From Hydractinia symbiolongicarpus (lineage: Eukaryota; Cnidaria; Hydrozoa; Anthoathecata; Hydractiniidae): 64,000 bases of DNA. The stretch is from the NCBI RefSeq assembly GCF_029227915.1, contig NC_079878.1:34933501-34997500 (forward strand), read 5' to 3'. The position numbers were made by a program, and so were the translations under genes. Below the pieces are notes generated by a model, which was given only the letters and a program-made list of their open reading frames with translations, did no database searches and was not told the DNA's origin. Shown in pieces: positions 12,901-24,942 of the stretch (position 1 is the first letter of the stretch; the number at the start of each line of letters is the position of its first letter).

Positions 12901-13243
12901 CACAGCGCCCAGTGTAATCGCTGAGTTCCGGCATCATGTCAAATTAAGAAGAATGTTATTTCTTGGAGTCCATTTTTCTCATTTATGACATTTATCAGGT
13001 CACAATCCAAAGTTAGTTCAATTAAGTCCCACAGTCAATCTTTTCACTGTTAAAAGCGATGCAACCTAGTAATATAAGAAAAAAATCGGTAAACACATGT
13101 TGGTACGAATATGTGACCCAACCTTTGAAACTCGAATGGACTGACCCCGTTAGAAAGTCAGTGAAATATAGTATTTGAAACTGTCTCTATTTCTTCAGCG
13201 CGCACTAACGGCTACGATTGGTCACACATTAAAAAAATGACTT
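9926..13243 (+). repeat. Block 4: mixed E, F, G and D units
   Basis: Units start at 9926 (E), 10298 (D), 10670 (E), 11042 (F), 11414 (G), 11787 (G variant), 12160 (E), 12532 (F) and 12904 (D). E and F units share GAATACGTGACCC and replace the usual CCGTTAGAAAG with CCCCAACAAAG or CCGCAACAAAG. The unit at 11787 has a remodelled boundary (GAAGTTCTACCAGAGCGC) and a destroyed dyad (GTACGATTAGGTGACCC). The same pair of oddities recurs at 30025 and 32551. The D unit at 10298 is unusual because a full-length, not a shortened, unit follows it. Confidence 0.87.
11414..11786 (+). repeat. Reference full-length monomer (class G) with internal map
   Basis: This 373-bp unit shows the common layout. A GC-rich stem-loop, GCGCT/ACCAC/AGCGC, spans the unit boundary (11404-11418). 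The conserved box TTAAGAAGAATG followed by TTATTTCTTGGAGTC lies at about 11455-11481 and contains the inverted pair AAGAA/TTCTT. A perfect tandem 9-mer CATTTATCA occupies 11491-11499 and 11500-11508. GTCCCACAGT is at 11537-11546. The variable segment starts at about 11583. A 20-bp dyad lies at 11606-11625 with arms ACATGTT and AACATGT around GGTACG. The tail carries the CGCTA..TTCTTCAGCG box and an A/T-rich linker. Most other units share these landmarks, so this unit can be used as a coordinate frame. Confidence 0.9.
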
Positions 13244-13607
13244 TATTATCGCTGAGTCCCGGCAATCACGTCCAATTAAGAAGAATGTTATTTCTTGGAG
13301 TCCAATTTTCTCATTTATCACATTTATCAGATCACAATCCAAAGTTAGTTCAATTAAGTCCCACAGTCAATCGTTTCATTGTTAAAAGCGATGCAACCTA
13401 GTAATATGAGATAAAAATCGGTAAATACATGTTTTTACGAATATGTGACTCAACTGTTGTAACTCAAACGGATTGATACTGTTACAAAGACAATGAAAGG
13501 TAATTTCTGAAGCTGTCGCTATTTCTTCAGCGGGCGATAACGGCTAGGATTGGTCCCACAGTAAAGAATGACTTATTTATCTAAATTTTTACATGAAGCG
13601 CTACCAC
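13244..13607 (+). repeat. Shortened monomer, type example (~332-bp class)
   Basis: This unit lacks the stem-loop and the AGCGCCCAGTG landmark. The preceding D tail passes from GGTCACACATTAAAAAAATG straight to TATCGCTGAGTCCC. There are 20 such units, with junctions near 2981, 4431, 5882, 6587, 13244, 17286, 19480, 20924, 23106, 25657, 27106, 28550, 31484, 32188, 38111, 41426, 42875, 50666, 59955 and 61032. Each follows a D-type tail (CTGTCTCTATTTC, CACTAACGG or close). The variable segment that follows may be A, C or F. The linked D tail plus deletion therefore behaves as one haplotype that has recombined with several classes. Confidence 0.88.
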
Positions 13608-14689
13608 AGCGCCCAGTGTAATCGCTGAGTTCCGGCAATCATGTCAAATTAGGAAGAATGTTATTTCTTGGAGTCCAATTTCCGCATTTATCACATTTAT
13701 CAGGTCACAGTCCAAATCAGTTCAATTAAGTCCCACAGTCACTCGTTTCACTGTTAAAAGCCATACAACCTAGTAATACTGGAAAAATGTCACGAAATAC
13801 ATGTTGGTACGAACATGTGATTCAACCGTAGTAACTCAAACGGATTGATACTGTTAGAAAGAAAATGAAAGGTAGTTTCTGAAGCTGTCGCTATGTCTTC
13901 AGTGCGCGATAACTGCAAGGATTGGTCCCACAGTAAAGAATGACTTATTTATCTAATTTCTTACATAAAGCGCTACCACAGCGCCCAGTGTAATCGCTGA
14001 GTTCCGACAATCACGTCCAATTAAGAAGAATGTTATTTCTTGGAGTCCAATTGTCTCATTTATCACATTTATCAGGTCACAGTTCAAAATCAGTTAAACT
14101 TAGTTCCACAGTCAATCGTTTCACTGTTAAAAGCGATGCAACCTAGTAATATCATAAAAATATCGCTAAATACATGTTGCTACGAATATGTGACCCAACC
14201 GTTGTAACTCAAACGGATTGATACTGTTAGAAAGACAATGAAAGGTAATTTCTGAAGCTGTCGCTATTTCTTCAGCGCGCGATAACTGCTAGGATTGGTC
14301 CCACAGAAAAGAATGACTTATTTATCTAATTTCTTACATAAAGCGCTACAACAGCGCCCAGTGTAATCGCTGAGTTCCGACAATCATGTCCAATTAAGAA
14401 GAATGTTATTTCTTGGAGTCCAATTGTCTCATTTATCACATTTATCAGGATACAGTCCAAACTCAGTTAAACTTAGTCCCACAGTCAATCGTTTCATTGT
14501 TAAAAGCGATGCAACCTAGTAATATCATAAAAATATCGCTAAATACATGTTGCTACGAATATGTGACCCAACCGTTGTAACTTAAACGGATTGATACTGT
14601 TACAAAGACAATGAAAGGTAATTTCTGAAGCTGTAGCTATTTCTTCAGCGCGCGATAACGGCTAAGATTGGTCCCACAGTAAAAAATGA

Positions 14690-14730
14690 CTTATAAATTT
14701 TTAAATGAAGCACCACCACAGCGCCCAGTG
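14690..14730 (+). repeat. 6-bp linker deletion variant (366/367-bp units)
   Basis: The usual linker TTATAAATCTAAATTTTTAA is shortened to TTATAAATTTTTAA, removing six bases between two AAAT copies. It is linked to GAAGCACCACCACAGC, which abolishes the GCGCT/AGCGC stem. The allele precedes the units at 9926, 14720, 15460, 16945, 20210, 21654, 22021, 23836, 24203, 24943, 27835 and 29279. All lie between 9.9 and 29.3 kb, so it marks one amplified sublineage. Slippage between the AAAT repeats is a sufficient explanation. Confidence 0.82.
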
Positions 14731-17285
14731 TAATCGCTGAGTCCCGGCAATTATGTCAAGTTAAGAAGAATGTTATTTCTTGGAGTCCAATCGTTTCATT
14801 TATCACATTTATCAGGTCACAGTCCAAAGTTAGTTCAATTAAGTCCCACAGTCAATCGTTTCACTGTTAAAAGCCATACAACCTAGTAATACTGGAAAAA
14901 TGTCACGAAATACATGTTGGTACGAATATGTGACTCAACCGTTGTAACTCAAACGGATTGATATTGTTATAAAGACAATGAAAGGTAGTTTCTGAAGCTG
15001 TCGCTATTTCTTCAGCGCGCGATAACTGCTAGGATTGGTCCCACAGTAAAGAATGGCTTATTTATCTAATTTCTTACATAAAGCGCTACCACAGCGCCCA
15101 GTGTAATCGCTGAGTTCCGACAATCACGTCCAATTAAGAAGAATGTTATTTCTTGGAGTCCAATTGTCTCATTTGTCACATTTATCAGGATACAGTCCAA
15201 ACTCAGTTAAACTTAGTCCCACAGTCAATCGTTTCATTGTTAATAGCGATGCAACCTAGTAATATCGTAAAAGTATCGCTAAATACATGTTGCTACGAAT
15301 ATGTGACCCAACCGTTGTAACTCAAACGGATTGATACTGTTACAAAGACAATGAAAGGTAATTTCTGAAGCTGTCGCTATTTCTTCAGCGCGCGATAACG
15401 GCTAAGATTGGTCCCACAGTAAAAAATGACTTATAAATTTTTAAATGAAGCACCACCACAGCGCCCAGTGTAATCGCTGAGTCCCGGCAATCATGTCAAG
15501 TTAAGAAGAATGTTATTTCTTGGAGTCCAATTTTCTCATTTATCACATTTATCAGATCACAATCCAAAGTTAGTTCAATTAAGTCCCACAGTCAATCGTT
15601 TCATTGTTAAAAGCGATGCAACCTAGTAATATGAGAAAAAAATCGGTAAATACATGTTTTTACGAATATGTGACTCAACTGTTGTAACTCAAACGGATTG
15701 ATACTGTTACAAAGACAATGAAAGGTAATTTCTGAAGCTGTCGCTATTTCTTCAGCCCGCGATAACGGCTAGGATTGGTCCCACAGTAAAGAATGACTTA
15801 TTTATCTAAATTTTTACATGAAGCGCTACCACAGCGCCCAGTGTAATCGCTGAGTTCCGGCAATCATGTCAAATTAGGAAGAATGTTATTTCTTGGAGTC
15901 CAATTTCTGCATTTATCACATTTATCAGGTCACAGTCCAAATCAGTTCAATTAAGTCCCACAGTCACTCGTTTCACTGTTAAAAGCCATACAACCTAGTA
16001 ATACTGGAAAAATGTCACGAAATACATGTTGGTACGAACATGTGATTCAACCGTAGTAACTCAAACGGATTGATACTGTTAGAAAGAAAATGAAAGGTAG
16101 TTTCTGAAGCTGTCGCTATGTCTTCAGTGCGCGATAACTGCAAGGATTGGTCCCACAGTAAAGAATGACTTATTTATCTAATTTCTTACATAAAGCGCTA
16201 CCACAGCGCCCAGTGTAATCGCTGAGTTCCGACAATCACGTCCAATTAAGAAGAATGTTATTTCTTGGAGTCCAATTGTCTCATTTATCACATTTATCAG
16301 GTCACAGTTCAAAATCAGTTAAACTTAGTCCCACAGTCAATCGTTTCACTGTTAAAAGCGATGCAACCTAGTAATATCATAAAAATATCGCTAAATACAT
16401 GTTGCTACGAATATGTGACCCAACCGTTGTAACTCAAACGGATTGATACTGTTAGAAAGACAATGAAAGGTAATTTCTGAAGCTGTCGCTATTTCTTCAG
16501 GGCGCGATAACTGCTAGGATTGGTCCCACAGTAAAGAATGGCTTATTTATCTAATTTCTTACATAAAGCGCTACCACAGCGCCCAGTGTAATCGCTGAGT
16601 TCCGACAATCACGTCCAATTAAGAAGAATGTTATTTCTTGGAGTCCAATTGTCTCATTTATCACATTTATCAGGATACAGTCCAAACTCAGTTAAACTTA
16701 GTCCCACAGTCAATCGTTTCATTGTTAAAAGCGATGCAACCTAGTAATATCGTAAAAGTATCGCTAAATACATGTTGCTACGAATATGTGACCCAACCGT
16801 TGTAACTCAAACGGATTGATACTGTTACAAAGACAATGAAAGGTAATTTCTGAAGCTGTCGCTATTTCTTCAGCGCGCGATAACGGCTAAGATTGGTCCC
16901 ACAGTAAAAAATGACTTATAAATTTTTAAATGAAGCACCACCACAGCGCCCAGTGTAATCGCTGAGTCCCGGCAATCATGTCAAGTTAAGAAGAATGTTA
17001 TTTCTTGGAGACCAATCGTTTCATTTATCACATTTATCAGGTCACAGTCCAAAGTTAGTTCAATTAAGTCCCACAGTCAATCGTTTCACTGTTAAAAGTC
17101 ATACAACCTAGTAATACCGGTAAATATCACAAAATACATGTTGGTACGAATACGTGACCCAGCCGTAGTAACTCAAACAGACTGACACCCCAACAAAGTC
17201 AATGAAATGTAGTTTTTGAAACTGTCTCTATTTCTTCAGCGCGCACTAACGGCTACGATTGGTCACATATTAAAAAATTGACTTT

Positions 17286-19138
17286 CTTATTCTTGAGTCC
17301 CGGCAATCACGTCCAATTAAGAAGAATGTTATTTCTTGGAGTCCAATCGTCTCATTTATCACATTTATCAGCTCACAGTCCAAAATCAATTCAACTTAGC
17401 CTTGCAGTCAATCGTTTCATTGTTAAAAGCGATGCAACCTAGTATTATCAGAAAAATATCGCTAAATACATGTTGGTACGAATACGTGACCCAACCGTTG
17501 TAACTCAAACGGACTGACACCGCAACAAGGTCAACGAAATGTAGTTTTTGAAACTATCGCTATTTCTTCAGCGTGCAATAAAGGATAGGGTTCGTCCCAC
17601 AGTAAAAAATGACTTATTTATCTAAATTTTTAAATGAAGCGCTACCACAGCGCCCAGTGTAATCGCTGAGTTTCGGTAATCATGTCAAATTAAGAAGAAT
17701 GTTATTTCTTGGAGTCCAATTGCCTCACTTTCACATTTATAAGATCACAGTCCATAATCAGTTCAATTAAGTCCCACAGTCAATCGTTTCATTTGTAAAA
17801 GCGATGCAACCTAGTATTATCAGAAAAATGTCGCTAAATACATGTTGGTACGAATACGTGACCCAACCGTTGTAACTCAAACGGACTGACACCGCAACAA
17901 AGTCAATGAAATGTAGTTTTTGAAACTATCGCTATTTTTTCAGCGTGCGATAACGGATAGGGTTCGTCCCACAGTAAAGAATGACTTATTTATCTAAATT
18001 TTTAAATGAAGCGCTACCACAGCGCCCAGTGTAATCGCTGAGTTCCGGCAATCATGTCAAATTAAGAAAAATGTTATTTCTTGGAGTCCAAATTTCTCAT
18101 TTATCACATTTATCAGGTCACAATCCAAAGTTAGTTCAATTAAGTCCCACAGTCAATCGTTTCAATGTTAAAAGCAATGCAACCTAGTAATATCAGAAAA
18201 AAATCGGTAAATACATGTTTTTACGAATATGTGACTCAACCGTTGTAACTCAAACGGATTGATACTGTTAGAAAGACAGTGAAAGGTAGTTTCTGAAGCT
18301 GTCGCTATTTCTTCAGCGCGCGATAACTGCTAGGATTGGTCCCACAGTAAAGAATGACTTATTTATCTAATTTCTTAAATAAAGCGCTACCACAGCGCCC
18401 AGTGTAATTGCTGAGTTCTGACAATCTCGTCCAATTAAGAAGAATAATATTTCTTGGAGTCCAAATTTCTCATTTATCACATTTATCAGGTCACAATCGA
18501 AAGTTAGTTCAATTAAGCCCCACAGTCAATCGTTTCATTGTTAAAAGCGATGCAACCTAGTAATATCAGAAAAATATCGCTAAGTACATGTTGGTACGAA
18601 CATGTGACCCAACCGTTGTAACTCAAACGGACTGACATCGTTAGAAAGTCAATGAAATGTAGTTTTTGAAACTGTCGCTATTTCTTCAGCGCGCGATAAC
18701 GCCTAGGATTGGTCCCACAGCAAAAAATTACTTATTAATCTAAATTTTTAAATGAAGCGCTACCACAGCGCCCAGTGTAATCGCTGAGTCCCGGCAATCA
18801 TGTCAAGTTAAGAAGAATGTTATTTCTTGGAGTCCAATCGTTTCATTTATCACATTTATCAGGTCACAGTCCAAAGTTAGTTCAATTAAGTCCCACAGTC
18901 AATCGTTTCACTGTAAAAAGCCATACAACCTAGTAATACCGGAAAATATCACAAAATACATGTTGGTACGAATACGTGACCCAGCCGTAGTAACTCAAAC
19001 AGACTGACACCCCAACAAAGTCAATGAAATGTAGTTTTTGAAAGTATCGCTAATTCTTCAGCGTGCGATAACGGATAGGGTTCGTCCCACAGTAAAGAAT
19101 GACTTATTTATCTAAATTTTTAAATGAAGCGCTACCAC
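17286..19138 (+). repeat. Block 6: F, F, C, G, E units
   Basis: A shortened F unit starts at about 17286 (junction CTTATTCTTGAG). It is followed by units at 17649 (F), 18021 (C), 18394 (G) and 18767 (E). The stretch from about 18.65 kb into the next block matches about 12.05-12.8 kb at an offset of 6,607. The linker CACAGCAAAAAATTACTTAT occurs at about 12111 and 18718, and I did not see it elsewhere. Confidence 0.85.
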
Positions 19139-22100
19139 AGCGCCCAGTGTAATCGCTGGGTGTCGGTAATCATGTCAAATTAAGAAGAATGTTATTTCTT
19201 GGAGTCCAATTGCCTCACTTTCACATTTATAAGGTCACAGTCCATAATCAGTTCAATTAAGTCCCACAGTCAATCGTTTCATTTGTAAAAGCGATGCAAC
19301 CTAGTATTATCAGAAAAATATCGCTAAATACATGTTGGTACGAATACGTGACCCAACCGTTGTAACTCAAACGGACTGACACCGCAACAAAGTCAGTGAA
19401 ATATAGTATTTGAAACTGTCTCTATTTCTTCAGCGCGCACTAACGGCTACGATTGGTCACACATTAAAAAAATGACTTTCTTATCGCTGAGTCCCGGCAA
19501 TCACGTCCAATTAAGAAGAATGTTATTTCTTGGAGTCCAATTTTCTCATTTATCACATTTATCAGGTCACAATCCAAAGTTAGTTCAATTAAGTCCCACA
19601 GTCAATCGTTTCATTTTTAAAAGCGATGCAACCTAGTAATATGAGAAAAAAATCGGTAAATACATGTTTTTACGAATATGCGACTCAACTGTTGTAACTC
19701 AAACGGATTGATACTGTTAGAAAGACAATGAAAGGTAGTTTCTGAAGCTGTCGCTATTTCTTCAGCGCGCGATAACTGCTAGGATTGGTCCCACAGTAAA
19801 GAATGACTTATTTATCTAGCTTCTTAAATAAAGCGCTACCACAGCGCCCAGTGTAATTGCTGAGTTCCGACAATCTCGTCCAATTAAGAAGAATGTTATT
19901 TCTTGGAGTCTAATTGTCTCATTTATCATATTTATCAGTTCACAGTCCAAAATCAGTTCAATTAAGTCCCACAGTCACTCGTTTCACTGTTAAAAGCCAT
20001 ACAACCTAGTATTACCGGAAAAATATCACGAAATACATGTTGGTACGAACATGTGACTCAACCGTTGTAACTCAAACGGATTGATACTGTTAGAAAGACA
20101 ATGAAAGGTAATTTCTGAAGCTGTCGCTATTTCTTCAGCGCGCGATAACGGCTAAGATTGGTCCCACAGTAAAAAATGACTTATAAATTTTTAAATGAAG
20201 CACCACCACAGCGCCCAGTGTAATCGCTGAGTCCCGGCAATCATGTCAAGTTAAGAAGAATGTTATTTCTTGGAGTCCAATCGTTTCATTTATCACATTT
20301 ATCAGGTCACAGTACAAAGTTAGTTTAATTAAGTCCCACAGTCAATCGTTTCACTGTTAAAAGCCATACAACCTAGTAATACTGGAAAAATGTCACGAAA
20401 TACATGTTGGTACAAACATGTGACTCAACCGTAGTAACTCAAACGGATTGATACTGTTAGAAAGACAATGAAAGGTAGTTTCTAAAGCTGTCGCTATTTC
20501 TTCAGTGCGCGATAACTGCAAGGATTGGTCCCACAGTAAAGAATGACTTATTTATCTAATTTCTTACATAAAGCGCTACCACAGCGCCCAGTGTAATCGC
20601 TGGGTGTCGGTAATCATGTCAAATTAAGGAGAATGTTATTTCTTGGAGTCCAATTGCCTCACTTTCACATTTATAAGGTCACAGTCCATAATCAGTTCAA
20701 TTAAGTCGCACAGTCAATCGTTTCATTTGTAAAAGCGATGCAACCTAGTATTATCAGAAAAATATCGCTAAATACATGTTGGTACGAATACGTGACCCAA
20801 CCGTTGTAACTCAAACGGACTGACACCGCAACAAAGTCAGTGAAATATAGTATTTGAAACTGTCTCTATTTCTTCAGCGCGCACTAACGGCTACGATTGG
20901 TCACACATTAAAAAAATGACTTTCTTATCGCTGAGTCCCGGCAATCACGTCCAATTAAGAAGAATGTTATTTCTTGGAGTCAAATTTTCTCATTTATCAC
21001 ATTTATCAGGTCACAATCCAAAGTTAGTTCAATTAAGTCCCACAGTCAATCGTTTCATTTTTAAAAGCGATGCAACCTAGTAATATGAGAAAAAAATCGG
21101 TAAATACATGTTTTTACGAATATGCGACTCAACTGTTGTAACTCAAACGGATTGATACTGTTAGAAAGACAATGAAAGGTAGTTTCTGAAGCTGTCGCTA
21201 TTCCTTCAGCGCGCGATAACTGCTAGGATTGGTCCCACAGTAAATTTTGACTTATTTATCTAATTTCTTAAATAAAGCGCTACCACAGCGCCCAGTGTAA
21301 TTGCTGAGTTCCGACAATCTCGTCCAATTAAGAAGAATGTTATTTCTTGGAGTCTAATTGTCTCATTTATCATATTTATCAGTTCACAGTCCAAAATCAG
21401 TTCAATTAAGTCCCACAGTCACTCGTTTCACTGTTAAAAGCCATACAACCTAGTATTACCGGAAAAATATCACGAAATACATGTTGGTACGAACATGTGA
21501 CTCAACCGTTGTAACTCAAACGGATTGATACTGTTAGAAAGACAATGAAAGGTAATTTCTGAAGCTGTCGCTATTTCTTCAGCGCACGATAACGGCTAAG
21601 ATTGGTCCCACAGTAAAAAATGACTTATAAATTTTTAAATGAAGCACCACCACAGCACCCAGTGTAATCGCTGAGTCCCGGCAATCATGTCAAGTTAAGA
21701 AGAATGTTATTTCTTGGATTCCAATCGTTTCATTTATCACATTTATCAGGTCACAGTCCAAAGTTAGTTTAATTTAGTCCCACAGTCAATCGTTTCATTG
21801 TTAAAAGCGATGCAACCTAGTAATATCATAAAAATATCGCTAAATACATGTTGCTACGAATATGTGACACAACCGTTGTAACTCAAACGGATTGATACTG
21901 TTACAAAGACAATTAAAGGTAATTTCTGAAGCTGTCGCTATTTCTTCAGCGAGCGATAACGGCTAAGATTGGTCCCACAGTAAAAAATGACTTATAAATT
22001 TTTAAATGAAGCACCACCACAGCGCCCAGTGTAATCGCTGAGTCCTGGAAATCATGTCAAGTTAAGAAGAATGTTATTTCTTGGAGTCCAATCGTTTCAT

Positions 22101-24942
22101 TTATCACATTTATCAGGTCACAGTCCAAAGTTAGTTCAATTAAGTCCCACAGTCAATCGTTTCACTGTTAAAAGCCATACAACCTAGTAATACCGGAAAA
22201 TATCACAAAATACATGTTGGTACGAATACGTGACCCAGCCGTAGTAACTCAAACAGACTGACACCCCAACAAAGTCAATGAAATGTAGTTTTTGAAAGTA
22301 TCGCTAATTCTTCAGCGGGCGATAACGGATAGAGTTCGTCCCACAGTAAAGAATGACTTATTTATCTAAATTTTTAAATGAAGCGCTATCACAGCGCCCA
22401 GTGTAATCGCTGGGTGTCGGTAATCATGTCAAATTAAGAAGAATGTTATTTCTTGGAGTCCAATTGCCTCACTTTCACATTTATAAGGTCACAGTCCATA
22501 ATCAGTTCAATTAAGTCCCACAGTCAATTGTTTCATTTGTAAAAGCGATGCAACCTAGTATTATCAGAAAAATATCGCTAAATACATGTTGGTACGAATA
22601 CGTAACCCAACCGTTGTAACTCAAACGGACTGACACCGCAACAAAGTCAATGAAATGTAGTTTTTGAAACGATCGCTATTTCTTCATCGTGCGATAACGG
22701 GTAGGGTTCGTCCCACAGTAAAGAATGACTTATTTATCTAAATTTTTAAATGAAGCGCTACCACAGCGCCCAGTGTAATCGCTGAGTTCCGGCATCATGT
22801 CAAATTAAGAAGAATGTTATTTCTTGGAGTCCATTTTTCTCATTTATCACATTTATCAGGTCACAATCCAAAGTTAGTTCAATTAAGTCCCACAGTCAAT
22901 CGTTTCACTGTTAAAAGCGATGCAACCTGGTAATATAAGAAAAAAATCGGTAAACACATGTTGGTACGAATATGTGACCCAACCTTTGAAACTCAAATGG
23001 ACAGACCCCGTTAGAAAGTCAGTGAAACATAGTATTTGAAACTGTCTCTATTTCTTCAGCGCGCACTAACGGCTACGATTGGTAACACATTAAAAAAATG
23101 ACTTTCTTATCGCTGAGTCCCGGCAATCACGTCCAATTAAGAAGAATGTTATTTCTTGGAGTCCAATTTTCTCATTTATCACATTTATCAGGTCACAATC
23201 CAAAGTTAGTTCAATTAAGTCCCACAGTCAATCGTTTCATTTTTAAAAGCGATGCAACCTAGTAATATGAGAAAAAAATCGGTAAATACATGTTTTTACG
23301 AATATGCGACTCAACTGTTGTAACTCAAACGGATTGATACTGTTAGAAAGACAATGAAAGGTAGTTTCTGAAGCTGTCGCTATTTCTTCAGCGCGCGATA
23401 ACTGCTAGGATTGGTCCCACAGTAAAGAATGACTTATTTATCTAATTTCTTAAATAAAGCGCTACCACAGCGCCCAGTGTAATTGCTGAGTTCCGACAAT
23501 CTCGTCCAATTAAGAAGAATGTTATTTCTTGGAGTCTAATTGTCTCATTTATCATATTTATCAGTTCACAGTCCAAAATCAGTTCAATTAAGTCCCACAG
23601 TCACTCGTTTCACTGTTAAAAGCCATACAACCTAGTATTACCGGAAAAATATCACGAAATACATGTTGGTACGAACATGTGACTCAACCGTTGTAACTCA
23701 AACGGATTGATACTGTTAGAAAGACAATGAAAGGTAATTTCTGAAGCTGTCGCTATTTCTTCAGCGCACGATAACGGCTAAGATTGGTCCCACAGTAAAA
23801 AATGACTTATAAATTTTTAAATGAAGCACCACCACAGCGCCCAGTGTAATCGCTGAGTCCCGGCAATCATGTCAAGTTAAGAAGAATGTTATTTCTTGGA
23901 TTCCAATCGTTTCATTTATCACATTTATCAGGTCACAGTCCAAAGTTAGTTTAATTTAGTCCCACAGTCAATCGTTTCATTGTTAAAAGCGATGCAACCT
24001 AGTAATATCATAAAAATATCGCTAAATACATGTTGCTACGAATATGTGACACAACCGTTGTAACTCAAACGGATTGATACTGTTACAAAGACAATTAAAG
24101 GTAATTTCTGAAGCTGTCGCTATTTCTTCAGCGCGCGATAACGGCTAAGATTGGTCCCACAGTAAAAAATGACTTATAAATTTTTAAATGAAGCACCACC
24201 ACAGCGCCCAGTGTAATCGCTGAGTCCCGGCAATCATGTCAAGTTAAGAAGAATGTTATTTCTTGGAGTCCAATCGTTTCATTTATCACATTTATCAGGT
24301 CACAGTCCAAAGTTAGTTTAATTAAGTCCCACAGTCAATCGTTTCACTGTTAAAAGCCATACAACCTAGTAATACTGGAAAAATATCACGAAATACATCT
24401 TGGTACAAACATGTGACTCAACCGTAGTAACTCAAACGGATTGATACTGTTAGAAAGACAATGAAAGGTAGTTTCTGAAGCTGTCGCTATTTCTTCAGTG
24501 CGCGATAACTGCAAGGATTGGTCCCACAGTAAAGAATGACTTATTTATCTAATTTCTTACATAAAGCGCTACCACAGCGCCCAGTGTAATCGCTGAGTTC
24601 CGACAATCACGTCCAATTAAGAAGAATGTTATTTCTTGGAGTCCAATTGTCTCAGTTATCACATTTATCAGGTCACAGTTCAAAATCAGTTAAACTTAGT
24701 CCCACAGTCAATCGTTTCACTGTTAAAAGCGATGCAACCTAGTAATATCATAAAAATATCGCTAAATACATGTTGCTACGAATATGTAACCCAACCGTTG
24801 TAACTCAAACGGATTGATACTGTTAGAAAGACAATGAAAGGTAATTTCTGAAGCTGTCGCTATTTCTTCAGAGCGCGATAACGGCTAGGATTGGTCCCAC
24901 AGTAAAAAATGACTTATAAATTTTTAAATGAAGCACCACCAC
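19139..24942 (+). repeat. Block 7: three related copies of an F/D-C-A core, offsets 1,444 and 2,182 bp
   Basis: Full units start at 19139 (F with D tail), 19843 (A), 20210 (A), 20583 (F with D tail), 21287 (A), 21654 (B), 22021 (E), 22393 (F), 22765 (D), 23469 (A), 23836 (B), 24203 (A) and 24576 (B). Shortened C units start at about 19480, 20924 and 23106. All three C units share GAATATGCGACTCAACTG, and the following A units share TAGTATTACCGG. Units 19139 and 20583 are the same F-to-D chimera (offset 1,444). Units 21654 and 23836 share CTTGGATTCCAATCG and GTGACACAACCG (offset 2,182). The 367-bp units at 20210, 21654, 22021, 23836, 24203 and 24943 follow a 6-bp linker deletion. Confidence 0.86.

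Larger units (their letters stand above)
13244..17285 (+). repeat. Block 5: C-A-B-B blocks, duplicated with 2,225-bp offset
   Basis: A shortened C unit starts at about 13244. Full units follow at 13608 (A), 13980 (B), 14353 (B), 14720 (A), 15093 (B), 15460 (C), 15833 (A), 16205 (B), 16578 (B) and 16945 (E head, D tail). Rare variants tie 13.3-14.3 kb to 15.5-16.5 kb at an offset of 2,225: ATCAGATCACAATCC, GTGATTCAACCGTAG and GCTATGTCTTCAG occur in both. A second relation, offset 1,485, links about 15.03-15.50 kb to 16.52-16.98 kb through GAATGGCTTATTT and ATCGTAAAAGTATCGC. The two offsets imply at least two overlapping duplication events. Confidence 0.86.
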
